Assembly: GCA_028532985.1 (NCBI GenBank)
Contig: JANCIK010000011.1
Coordinates: 2,604,001-2,668,000, forward strand
Reading direction: 5' to 3'
From: Stropharia rugosoannulata
Taxonomy: Eukaryota; Basidiomycota; Agaricomycetes; Agaricales; Strophariaceae
Length of the DNA: 64,000 nucleotides
Shown: positions 1-10,017 of the stretch, in pieces
How positions within the stretch are numbered: position 1 is the first letter of the stretch
How the letters are laid out: the number at the start of each line of letters is the position of its first letter
Notes under the pieces: generated by a model
The model's database searches: none
What the model saw: the letters and a program-made list of their open reading frames with translations, nothing else
Told to the model about the DNA's origin: nothing
Program-made: the position numbers and the translations under genes

Positions 1-854
1 GGTGGTGGTTCTAAAATTGGAATGGGGGGAAAGTGAAAATCATTTGGTTCAAGAGTAAGTGTTGTACTATCACCGCCATTTGGAGCCAGGTGAATATTCG
101 AAGTAGATGCGGAAGGGTATAAGTTTATTCCTTCGGCAAGCGTCTGGGACCCACTTGTTTTTCTAGAATGAAAAATGAATCCCGGCTCCCTTAATGGCTC
201 CGGAAAGTGTCTCGATAGAGGGCTAAAGATACGAAGCTCTATATCATTAAATGACGGTGAGTTAGGAAGGCTGTAGTGACTGGTATTTGCGCTTCGAGGT
301 AAGCCAGTTGGTGATGGATAAGGCCAGAGGTAACGGCTCCCGTGCGACCACCTTTTTCCATACCCATCATGACAATGGCTGTGCTGTAAAGAGTGCGTCT
401 CTTGGGCAACACCAGTTTGGGAATAAATACTCTTGGGTAGGACCTTAAGAGGCTCTGTCGTCGCGTGCTCGGGGTCGATGGGAGAGAAGGGATACTCAAG
501 AACAGTGGAGGAACCTAAGAATCGCCGACCTGGAGTTGCCGAGCTTATCTGTTTATCAGCAAAGGTGGCGTCGTCGGTAATAACAGGCGTTTGCACCGGT
601 GTGGAAGTTATTCCTGGATTGATGTGGCGAATGCTGTACACGATAGACGGTTTCCATGGATCAACTGGAGAGTATGGTACGTCGCGGTAGGCTCGCGAAA
701 CCAGCTGGGCGCCCCAGATATCGTCGGAAGGTGGCCTGGAGGACGTCGATGACTTGGAGTCGTCTCTCTTGAGCGACACGGCCTTACTAGATAAATGCGA
801 TTTGCATCTAGAAAGGAGAGATGTGGGTGGCGAATGATTTTGAGGAACAGACAT
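1..854 (-). CDS. Ser/Pro-rich hypothetical protein, 3' end cut by window
   Basis: An uninterrupted frame runs from an ATG at 854 to the window edge (at least 284 codons, no stop), so the C-terminus lies outside. The visible protein is rich in Ser, Pro and Thr, has no membrane segment or catalytic motif I recognise, and looks largely disordered. Residues about 60-75 contain 'YSPVDPWKPSIVYSI', which resembles 'FIPVDPFKPSLAFSV' near the N-terminus of the membrane protein at 4860-7229. A second stretch, 'FLGSSTVLE', resembles 'GVLGSSVIE' in that same protein. This hints that it is the N-terminal domain of a related membrane protein, but the match is weak. Start choice: first ATG of the frame. The call that it is coding rests on length and composition only. 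Confidence 0.55.
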   Translation of the reverse strand, partial: MSVPQNHSPPTSLLSRCKSHLSSKAVSLKRDDSKSSTSSRPPSDDIWGAQLVSRAYRDVPYSPVDPWKPSIVYSIRHINPGITSTPVQTPVITDDATFADKQISSATPGRRFLGSSTVLEYPFSPIDPEHATTEPLKVLPKSIYSQTGVAQETHSLQHSHCHDGYGKRWSHGSRYLWPYPSPTGLPRSANTSHYSLPNSPSFNDIELRIFSPLSRHFPEPLREPGFIFHSRKTSGSQTLAEGINLYPSASTSNIHLAPNGGDSTTLTLEPNDFHFPPIPILEPP

Positions 855-1937
855 TGTTTGTCATGCGAATATGCGAACCAGATCCTGACAATGCCCTCAC
901 AGGGATAGAGAGAACAATGAAACCTCTTTTTGGTGCCAACTAGCTTATATACCAACCTCAATTAAACATTTCGTAATGGTATGTGGGGCACCCGACCGTA
1001 ACCGTGCAAGCTTATTATGCTGTGCATTGGGAAAACGTGCATTATGTGTAGCTAACCTTGAACGGTTACGTGAGCGATAATCTTAGTAGCAACCATGCCA
1101 CACGCCGCGTCCACTAGCGCCTTCTGGACGCGCTATGCAGCGATCTTCTTTCAATTCTGCGGAAGACTGTAGTGATAAGTATCACATATAAGCCATTAAA
1201 CCACATTACTGGAATTGGGAATACTAGCAACGAACGGTGAGGTCAAGGCGTCCGAAATTTCAATTCAAGTAGAGATACATACCATTAAATGGAACTTCTA
1301 GTCTGCTATCAGAAAGCTCACAGGTTCTCCGCCAGAGAATCCAGAGAATGCAGCGCCGTTAACGCTAAAATTGTGAAATATGTTTCCAAGGAGATTAACT
1401 GTCTTTAGAATTCAATTGAGATGTGGATGCGCTGCCACTGACTGCTGCCAATCCTACGGGGTATTACGATTGGCACATATTCGTCATCCAATTATGCGAG
1501 AATAGAAAAAAACACCCACCTGGAGCTCCATGCACACCATTCCCGTTGCTAATGGGTCTGAAAATGCATACTCGGGAACGATGAGCAAGTACGCGTCTTT
1601 CACGTCTCTTTGGATTTCCCTGGCAACAGAAGTGTCAGTATGAATGGTTCTGGTTGGAAAGTTCAAAATGCGAAATAGTCCAGTAGTGCATCTTGCTGAT
1701 AAAGACACTTTTAAACTGCGTTTTCTCGCGACTACTCGATCAGGAGCTCTTGAAAATCCTCGGCAATTCAGTCTCCGCGGGAGCTTAAATCTGTGTATTG
1801 GGTGTAGCATCATACAAATACTCTAATGTCCCTTTTCATATCAGTATTTGAAGCGTGCATTTAGACTTTGTTTGAATTATCAAATATAACGAGAACTAAA
1901 CGCACCGACAAGCCGTACCAAACACCATACACCAAAA
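855..1937. other. intergenic, no gene recognised
   Basis: Only short unsupported frames occur here, including a 109-codon frame on the minus strand at 1484-1813 with no recognisable motif. It lies between the 5' end of the partial gene and the 3' end of the metacaspase gene. I see no repeat or RNA gene. Confidence 0.5.
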
Positions 1938-4114
1938 TTACAACATAAATTTCCGCGACATGTCCTAATGTAATCCTCAGCCCTCGCAACAGTTGGATAT
2001 TTTTAAGACAACATACTACTGGATGGGAACCCGATATTTGTGCCTTCTGATGATACTTAGGAACAAGGGTAGACCTGAAGTGAGATACAGTTAGTTCTCG
2101 TAGGTAATAACAGCACGAATATAGTTATCTAACCGTAGATAGTGTAGCAAATCTTCAAAAGTCTGGTTTCTGTCCCGTTCTGTGAGACGGGGAGTAAGTT
2201 ACTGGAACGGTGAATTGTATATTTGCTTACCTAGGGCTTGAATAAAAGCCTGATCGACGCCGAAATTTTTCTAGCGTCCATGTCCCGCACAAAAAGGCCA
2301 AAGATAACACGAAATCACTCACCCAGCTCATGGCACCCACAGCAACACCGCCTTCCCGGGTGTCCGTACTCTTTTCGTCGTCTTTACAGGCGGCGAAGCA
2401 TATCTTAATGGATGAATCAGTCCAGTTGCTCTCCCGGCTGACATATAGAGCACTCACGACGTCCGCGCTATCACAGGCACCCCTCTGCTGTGCACGTTTA
2501 CTGATATGGCCCATACTCCGCAGCCTGCCGTGTGCAGAGTGCAAGTATGGGAGATCTAATCATAGACGGTTTATCGGCAGTGCGCGATGTATTTGCGGAG
2601 ACAGCCTACCCAGTACCGTTCCCGAGTGACAAGACTATTCGCTTCCTCGGGTTAATCACATCGTTGTGAAGAGTACAGAAAAAGCGCACATCGAAGACCG
2701 CCTATTTTCAACATACTGAGGGTCTGGTGAGATAGCTAGGTTGACGGCTGGACTTACTGTAAGCCTCACGCCCGGGTTCAGACGGGACACCAGCGCTTCA
2801 TGTAGTTCCTGTGGATAGGATAAGATATCGAAAACGAGGCGACAACAGGGAAATCAAACATCGTCTATGATGTCCCCAGCTTGATCAAAATCCATGGGGA
2901 ATACGACTTCGTCGAGCCCATCGAGTTCTTTTCCAGAAGCATCAGGGGACTGTCCCCCGTGACCCGAGTCTATGAAGGGTGAGTCCTTTTTGGCACGGAT
3001 GTCTAATCAAACGGCGTACAATGGAAGAAGAGAGAGTCATGGGGAGAAGCGTCCTTGATCAGCCATTCCATGGCATTGAACATCTCATCGCGCGTAGGGC
3101 GGAGCTGCCCCCGGCTGCTGTGTTCATCGTCAATCAATAGCACGATGTTCTGTGACTGGAAGCCGTAGTTGCCTATTACCAGTTAGTACAGCATGGAAAT
3201 AGATATTTTAAACTCACGAATGAGGAAGTCTCTCATGTTGCGCGCGTCATTCGCGCACCCCTTCAACTCGTCTCTTTGACCGGTGTAATTGACGCCTACC
3301 TGACGCCGGGTTCAACCTCCATCTGTATATGTGAAAGAGCTATACATACGCAGACTGCCTTCTTCTTCCCGGTACACTTGGAGTAGGTGAAATCCCGCGA
3401 TGGAGGGATGGCCTTGAAATAGTTCATCATGTCGTCGAGAATGCCACGTTCCTGGGCATATCGCAGAAGCGCCTTCGTTGCTGGCGGAAGATTCAAACCT
3501 TGAAACGGGTCACCGCTTTGACTATGCCCTCCCTGGCTGTGTGACTGCGAATGAGCCATACTCATTGGCGCACCGTGCGCGGCATGCGATGGTGCATGTG
3601 ATCCCGCGTGGCTCTGTGCAGCGTTGAGCATGCTTGCGAAGAAATTGGGATGTCCGTGCCCCTGATCATCATGTCCACTGCTACTAGGTGCCTGGTGGTG
3701 ATGCGCTTGCTGGCCTTGCTGACCTTGCTGACTGTAATTGGACGGTGAGTGGTTCGAACCCTGTGTATTTATATGCCCGGTGACGGGTAAGGGACGTGCA
3801 GGGCCCTGTCCCGGTGGGCGCGACCTGGATAGGTCTGAGCCTCCATGCTCAGATCCATTCGAATAATGGCCTTCTGATGGTTGAAATTGGGAACGGGTAT
3901 GAGAGGCAGAGCTTGGGTAGATGCGACCGCGGTCATCTGCACCATGGTAGCCACTGCGCCGTGATGTATGCCCATGTCCGTGAGGAGATCCCGAGTAGTC
4001 AGAACTATCTGTCCCGCGCGCATAACTGCGCTGGCCATGTCGGCCGCTCCTTGAAGGCGACCAAGAACGAGTTCTGTATACTTCTCGTTTATCATATATT
4101 GGAATGACCATCAC
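1938..4114 (-). CDS. MCA1: type I metacaspase (caspase-like cysteine peptidase)
   Basis: Arg/Lys-specific cysteine peptidase of clan CD. Exons (high to low): 3350-4114, 3218-3299, 3020-3172, 2860-2969, 2758-2808, 2690-2701, 2610-2634, 2458-2555, 2323-2403, 2231-2249, 2134-2179, 2017-2074, 1938-1964; total 508 residues. All junctions are GT-AG and in phase. The first 235 or so residues form a Ser/Gly/His/Gln-rich prodomain typical of type I metacaspases. The p20 part begins after 'CTGKKKAVC' with 'VGVNYTGQRDELKGCANDA'. The catalytic His lies in 'YSGHGGQSPD' and the catalytic Cys in 'FDSCHSGTVLDLPY'. Downstream, 'ADVICFAACKDDEKSTDT' and 'SHPVDMSRKFML' match the conserved p10 pattern. The catalytic dyad is intact. 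Three exons are only 12, 25 and 19 nt long; the 12-nt exon encodes AVFD immediately before SCHSG. The last two junctions are the least certain. Confidence 0.9.
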
Positions 4115-4859
4115 CGCTTCCGGCGGTGGGTAAAATCTATGAGATCAATATTTCAGAATTGAGCCAGAGTTCTTGTCCAAAATTGACGGACATTGGAAGA
4201 GGATCATCTGGATGTCTGCCATATAGTTAATGTGGAAATACGTTCAGAAGGGTAAATCCTTACACTAGGAGCTTTTGGCGAGAAAGGTCTAGTTTAATGA
4301 CGGGCTGAGATGAAGAAGACATCATAATGATAATAGCCGGAGTTCACTGTGCAAGTGTGATTTAAACTGACTTTCAATAATTAAATCTCCGTGACTTATG
4401 TAACACTTACCATCAAACTCAAATCAAACTACCATCTCAGGCTTACCCTGAATTTACTCTCATATTGCCTGAGGGCTGAGGTCAAGGACCCTAGGACAAC
4501 TCTTGTATGCATGCAAATTTCACTTCGACGGCGGAGCGCAGAAGCCGCCTCCGTCTCTGGCGCTAACTGGGCACGAGCGCAAGCACTGCCAGCGGCGCCT
4601 TCGCAATCGCAGTTCAAATTTCAAATTTCAAACTTTAGCTTGAGCCTTGCTTCAAAGTTCAGAGCCCCTCAAAAGAAGATCATCCAGTTCTAGCGGTGAT
4701 GCTGTTTGATTTGAAACGCTAAATATAAACGGGTATCAACATTAAAGGTCTGTTTATTTGGCGTGTGTGGGAGATCGCTCTTTAACTAACACAAACCTGG
4801 GCAAGGTCTCTCTTGAAGTATATGCATTGCTTCATATTACGTCTCCTCTAACTCCCCCC
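4115..4859. promoter_or_regulatory. divergent intergenic region between metacaspase and membrane-protein genes
   Basis: About 745 bp separates two divergently transcribed genes, so it should hold both promoters. Around 4615-4632 a short direct repeat of the unit 'tcaaattt' occurs. No clear TATA box is apparent and no coding potential is seen. Confidence 0.4.
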
Positions 4860-7229
4860 ATGTCTGTACTAGCACGCTCAACCGATAGAAAACAAACTAC
4901 ATTCATCCCAGTTGATCCCTTCAAACCGTCTCTTGCTTTCAGTGTTGCAAACACTGTTGGACGTGAAAGTCACTGGATAGATCACGATGATGTGTACTCT
5001 AGGCCTATAAGGCGAGATCGTTTGGCCAAGCTTCAAAAGCCCGCTCAGCCTTCGCTGCCGCCTATTCACCAGGACCAGCGGTACTCTGGAGGCTCAGGTG
5101 TGCTTGGGTCTTCAGTAATAGAGGAATTGAGAATTGGACATATACATTATGCCGCTTCTTCAGGCAATCTGCAGTCATTGCCAGCTTGTAAGTCGCGCTT
5201 CGATACACCTTCATGTCGCAAAGCTGACGTCGAATGACCCATCGATCTGGTGACAACTCTACGAAGCGTCCAGTTCAGACGTGTTCTTCAGTGCCATTGA
5301 GTCAGAGATGAATAGCACTAGGCTCTCCACTTCGCCACCTGAAGCGTCTATTGTGAACGAGTCGTTGAACAATCGAGAAGCCAAGCCCGCGTCTGGTCAA
5401 CAAGTGGATTCTCCAATGGCGTCACCTTACAGTCATCCGAGGCGATACTACATTCATCAGGAAAGGATGATGCGTCCGACCATAATTCGTCCACCCAGTG
5501 TTATTACGGCTGCACAACTTCCAGTTTCCACCTATCTGCTGGTGTTCGTTGCTGACACGTTACCTCGCCAAATCTACTTACATCTACTTCTGCGATTGCC
5601 CTATTTATACTTCTCTCGCGTCGCCCGGATTTTTGAAGAAGCAGACATGACTATGCCGCAGATCAAGGAGGGCATCCTTGAAGCAGCTATGCAAATGGAA
5701 AAGCCTTTCGCGACGCAACGCGTGGAACTCGAAATGACAATGGAAAATGCCCAGTTCATCAACCTCCAAACTACCTGGAAGTCATTCATCGACTCTCTGA
5801 TACGGGAATGGAAAACATTGAACATCATTTCGGTCTTACTGCTTTCGTGCGTCAGATCTATTTCATAGCATAGTGTTGCAGTGACTGACGATCAGATACA
5901 TTTACATTCAGGGCGATATTGACAATATTGCAGATCAACGACGCGGCAAATGATCCTTTAACTAGATACAGTGCACTGGTATCTATGTTGTGTGCATTGA
6001 TGAGCCTCATATATGGTTGTATTTATATCGTTCACTTCGGTACTATGCGTAAGACGTATAAAGCGGCTGAGTGGGCGAACGTGAGTGCCCGGTTTTCTTC
6101 CTGTTCCTATTAAAAGAACAATCAATCAATACACTACCGTACTTTACAGGAGGCAAAAAAGACACGCCAATATATCTTTTGGAATGTGTGGGTACTCCTT
6201 GCAATGCCCACAACGTGGCTAGCCTGGTATGCCTATTTTTTCGCTTCCTAATGAGTGCAGCTAAATCAGTCTTTCACAGGTCATTAATATTTTTTGTCGT
6301 GTCTGTAATGAGTTTCATCTGGCGTACAGGCACTGTAGAAAGCGAAAGTCAAGCTCTCATAACTAACGATCAAGCTCTGGCTGCACGTATTACTGTCACG
6401 TTGGTTCTATGCCTAGGGCTGGTATACTTCGGTTTCATAACGTTTACTCTTCGCAAATATGGCGAAATTATGGATCGGGCGTGGCACGAGCGTATTATCG
6501 GTTGGGTCAACGAGACTCAGAGCCTCAATACTGCCCAATATGCCCCTTCTCGTGTTGCCACCCCCCGCTCACCTCCGGAAAACCCATTATATGGAGCGAT
6601 GGGTGAGGGAAATAGTTATGGATCTTGGATACCTTGGACTCCAAAACCTAATGACGGCGTCACACCGGAAAGTAGTCTATCCAGCCTGCATAAACCTCTC
6701 GTGAAAATGCAGACAATCCTTTCCGATATATCCAAAGAGAATTTGTGGTCGGAACACTGGTCAACACAACAGTCTGCGCCAGCTTCCGGCCTTGAAGTAA
6801 AGCTTAGCTTGGAGCAAATGGAGGCCATAGTGTCGGTGAGTAGTCCATAATGCTAGTATCTTGTTAGTCCCTTAATAGGCCTTTCATTGGGAGTAGGACA
6901 TTACCCGAACATGGAATGTTGATGAGCTGGACATGGACAAGGTCCAACCTGTCATTGAAGCGTGGAACAGAAATACTTTTCATGCCATGGGCGGACAGGT
7001 ATTCCTGTGCCATGATCTCAAAATTGGTTCCCTTCCCTATTACAGTCTCGTTTATTTCACTTGCACAGGCCCTTTACCCACAGAAGAAATAAGGTATGAA
7101 AGCCTACCTCCTGGACTGCTTCAGCGCGATATCTTCAATGCGATACAACCCGACAGCTCCTCTAGTCCAATAAGAATCAGCAAGATATCTTTGTCGTCAT
7201 CGCGCGTGCATGAGGAGGAAAAAAAGTAG
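4860..7229 (+). CDS. multi-pass membrane protein of unknown function (Agaricomycete family)
   Basis: Exons 4860-5187, 5279-5846, 5912-6080, 6150-6226, 6280-6835 and 6897-7229 join in phase to about 676 residues. The N-terminal 170 residues are Ser/Pro-rich and probably disordered. A conserved block follows, starting 'TLPRQIYLHLLLRLPYLYFS' and continuing 'RVARIFEEADMTMP'. Hydrophobic segments then appear around 'IISVLLLSAILTILQI', 'ALVSMLCALMSLIYGCIYIV', 'NVWVLLAMPTTWLAW', 'LIFFVVSVMSFIW' and 'VTLVLCLGLVYFGFITF', giving about four or five membrane passes, then a long hydrophilic tail. I recognise this as a lineage-specific family of Agaricomycetes with no assigned function. In the last exon, the frame through 7010-7080 could instead hold a small intron giving a much shorter C-terminus. 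A decayed copy lies at 38.2-38.5 kb. Confidence 0.75.
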
Positions 7230-7289
7230 GTAAATGAATGGCAGAGTTGCCACTGTGGGGTGTAGATTCACTGACTTTCTGATACCTGT

Positions 7290-7500
7290 GCCTCATATAA
7301 GTGATACCAGCAGCGTGTATATATATAATTTAAACAAGACATCTCTTTGATCTTTCTTTACAGTCCATATTCACTTATCAAGAGTTATAAATAACTATCA
7401 CATCTATACTGCCGCACCTGAACTGCCTTCCTTTCAAATGTATCTCACTTGAAAGTAGTTCTTTGAGTCATTTATGCTGTGTTATTATGGGGCAGGTGTT
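7290..7500 (+). promoter_or_regulatory. orphan DUF6593-type promoter remnant
   Basis: This stretch matches the upstream regions of the two DUF6593-like genes at 10018 and 11633. It shares 'gcagcgtgtat', 'gatctttctttacagtc', the TATA region, and 'ctttgagtcat' followed by a gtgttat end. No DUF6593 coding sequence follows. Similarity stops near 7500, and the 3' end of a truncated F-box gene on the opposite strand begins at 7528. It is best read as the promoter of a fourth DUF6593 gene whose body was deleted. Confidence 0.65.
7386..7393 (+). promoter_or_regulatory. TATA box of orphan promoter
   Basis: The sequence tataaata sits at the position equivalent to the TATA elements of the DUF6593 genes at 9714 and 11317. 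It is followed by the shared 'ctatcacatc.acactg' type leader. There is no gene body downstream. Confidence 0.55.
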
Positions 7501-7527
7501 ATCTCGTTGCTTATCCAGTTGCGGCTG

Positions 7528-8802
7528 TCACAAGAGCCCGCCGTCTATAGATATCCCTTCTATAGCACCACTCATGTGGGTTGATGGTGACCAAGAACCC
7601 CGCGTAGACTCGGTGGTAGAAGCTGCTGCCAGTAACGGTGTTCTAATAACGACAAGTGCTGGAGGCATGTCGTTATCTTGCAGATTTTCATCCGGAGTGT
7701 AGCTAATTGTCAATTTTCTTAGGAGCGGGAACCGTTCTAAAAAGCCTTTGATAGCAGGAAAAGTGGAGTCTGTGTCGAGCGACTCCAATAACGGTGCACG
7801 TATAAAGGGTACAACCGGCGGCTTGTCCGGTATATCCTGTTGTCCTGGGTATCTATGTCGGACCCACAAAGACTTCAAGTTTGGAAGTAAAGTATCGCCG
7901 ACGTCGTCGATGGGAGTGTATGTGTCCATCATGAGTTCAGGGTCAACCAGCGATATAGCCTGTCGTAGAATGGACGCCAGATCTTGTAGAACAGTGTCTT
8001 CTTCACGGGCTGCGGTAACAAACATATATAGATGTGTCAGTCTTGACCACTCCACACCATATTCGTGGGGTTCTGCCCAACCGCGTAAGCTCAGCTTCCT
8101 TAGATTAGGCGCCTTCAACATGCCGCTCGAAGTGATTGCATGTCTACCATCATGGCCGCTAATATGTAGACCCGACAGCAATGGGAAGTGGTCGGCAGCG
8201 ACCGAATAGAACTCTGTTTCGAGGATGTCGTAGCGCAAGTGTAATGTTACATCCTTCCAACGCGAGGAGCATTTCCAAAGTACTTCGGCTAAAGGCTGCA
8301 CTGGCCACATGCGTGCAAACGTGACTTCAAACGTAAGTGGCCGTAACCCAGATCGGCAGATCCATTCTTCCAGTGCGTTAACCTGCAACTTCACATTCCG
8401 CTCTCTATCTTTCGGGGAGCGCTTTGACCTAGTACGTAATGATGGCAGAGGGCGTAGTTCAAAAGAGAACTTTGACCAGAGGAATGGGGAAGTTAAAGCG
8501 ATATGCCTTAGGTCGCTTGATATCTTCGTTAACAGGACGGGTGCGGTTTCGTGATCAATGGAAGGCCATTCCAGCTCGTCTACGCATTCCTTGAAGATCT
8601 GCTCGATAATCTCCCTTGGCAATGTCTGAATGGGTGCCATATCCACAACCTGCCGGTTTTTGAGTGTCTCGGGCAATAAAGGCTCCCTTGATTCCAGTTC
8701 TTGTACATTGTCCCTAATCGATGCGGTGGCGCTGCATTGCCCTATGTCCAATGAGCCTTGAGGTTGAGGGATTATGACTGCCGCGGCGGTGTCAGGTTCC
8801 AT
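7528..8802 (-). CDS. F-box/LRR-like protein, truncated C-terminus (paralogue 1)
   Basis: Single-exon frame of 424 residues. The F-box starts near residue 55 ('APIQTLPREIIEQIFKECVD'). It is followed by the family block 'LLTKISSDLRHIALTSPFLW', the 'LEEWICRSGLRPLTF' motif and weak leucine-rich repeats ('LKAPNLRKLSLRG', 'IRAPLLESLDTD'). F-box proteins present substrates to SCF ubiquitin ligases. The frame follows its four paralogues (12.7, 54.6, 56.8 and 58.6 kb) up to 'FLERFPLLRKLTISYTPDEN' and then diverges. In the DNA just downstream, the motif for QHL.LLE is still present but in another frame, showing a frameshift near 7665-7695. The last 110 or so residues of the family are missing. Possibly a pseudogene, or expressed with a new tail. 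Confidence 0.75.
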   Translation of the reverse strand: MEPDTAAAVIIPQPQGSLDIGQCSATASIRDNVQELESREPLLPETLKNRQVVDMAPIQTLPREIIEQIFKECVDELEWPSIDHETAPVLLTKISSDLRHIALTSPFLWSKFSFELRPLPSLRTRSKRSPKDRERNVKLQVNALEEWICRSGLRPLTFEVTFARMWPVQPLAEVLWKCSSRWKDVTLHLRYDILETEFYSVAADHFPLLSGLHISGHDGRHAITSSGMLKAPNLRKLSLRGWAEPHEYGVEWSRLTHLYMFVTAAREEDTVLQDLASILRQAISLVDPELMMDTYTPIDDVGDTLLPNLKSLWVRHRYPGQQDIPDKPPVVPFIRAPLLESLDTDSTFPAIKGFLERFPLLRKLTISYTPDENLQDNDMPPALVVIRTPLLAAASTTESTRGSWSPSTHMSGAIEGISIDGGLL

Positions 8803-8973
8803 GGGGTTAGGAGGTTGTGAAAGTACGTGGACTGCGTGAAATAATCGATGAGTCTCTTGATGAAAGAAGACTAGGGATAATGTTCGGAGGGAACCGCAGC
8901 TTGCTAGGGCGCGAGTGTAACCAGCGGCATTGCCCCAAAGCCCATCAAAACAATACGACCTTGGCGGTCACCG

Positions 8974-9196
8974 TTGCGGGCGCCCACCTGTATATCACAA
9001 TCAAATATTTGTTTTTAAATACGTCTTATATCTGTTTCGAGATTTATGGCCCGCAAATAGGTCAGAAATGGCTTCGGGCTTACCATAGTAAGTGGTAAGC
9101 CCGAAGCCTTCATCTCTGCCAAATGTATGTCTGGAAATACATGTCGTATTTTGGAACACATATTTGATCGCCATATACAGATGGGCGCTCACAAGA
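8974..9196. mobile_element. fold-back / MITE-like inverted repeat element
   Basis: The two halves of this 223 bp stretch are imperfect inverted repeats over their full length. The perfect core is gcttcgggcttacca at 9071-9085 against its reverse complement at 9093-9107, with a 7 nt loop (tagtaag). Outward, 'gcgcccacctgtatat' on the left pairs with 'atatacagatgggcgc' on the right, and 'caatcaaatatttg' pairs with 'catatttgatcg'. No coding sequence is present. This is the architecture of a small non-autonomous fold-back element. I could not identify a confident target-site duplication, and no second copy was found in the window. Confidence 0.6.
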
Positions 9197-9713
9197 TGCT
9201 CAAAACGAACAGGGTATAAACAGGTGTCACAACCAAGTCACAACTGTTCAAAATTAAGTTTGCAGAACGCAAGCATATACTACAAGTTTTGATCTGTGAG
9301 AAAGATTGCGTTAAACGAACACAAACCAACAATATACCTGGTTCTTCCTAGCCATACAAACTTGCTGTGCACATATCAATGCGCTGGGCTTGCCTTATCC
9401 CTTCAATATTTGTTATGTAAATTATGCCGGCAGCGTGTATACTTAGAATAAGTATTGTACGATGTAGCTGCGATGTAGTCATCAAAGCAACATCAAGGGA
9501 ACACAATTTTTTCCTAGCTCGCTGCACGCCAAATTCTAATTTCCCATTGATCAGGTACTTAAGTACTTAGAGTTTACCGGTTACCGTTGGTATTTTGTTT
9601 TTCCTAATGGATATCTTGAGCTTGCCTTAGTACTAAGCCCAACTTGGAGTGACTTGAGTCACCGTGTTGCCACCGTGACAGCATATACATCAAATTAACC
9701 GCTCATTAAGAGT

Positions 9714-9721
9714 TATATATA
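9714..9721 (+). promoter_or_regulatory. TATA box of DUF6593-like gene A
   Basis: The sequence tatatata lies 304 bp before the ATG at 10018. It occupies the same place as tataaata in gene B (11317) and in the orphan promoter (7386), and is followed by the shared leader 'cctggactcctt'. Confidence 0.5.
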
Positions 9722-10017
9722 GCTATCACATCGACACTGTACCTGGACTCCTTCCTGTTGCCTTCCTGTTGAGTGTTTATCTCACTTGAAGTAGCTCTTT
9801 GAGTCATTATTGCTATGTTATTTTTAAGCGGGTGTTATGTTTCATGCACTATACATCCGGAGAGGTCGGATATGCTCACCGATATCACGAGGGCTCGGCC
9901 TCGCCTAAGCTCTCTTAAGCTGTACTCTACATCTGATATACATATACAGCCAGATGTGAAGCACTGTCGTGGACTAGTACCCCTTTGCCTCTTAACATCA
10001 ACGCTAACAGACCAACA

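Noticed and set aside
1484..1813. 109-codon minus-strand frame
   Set aside because: It has no motif, no paralogue in the window and no convincing splice extension, so it was treated as chance.
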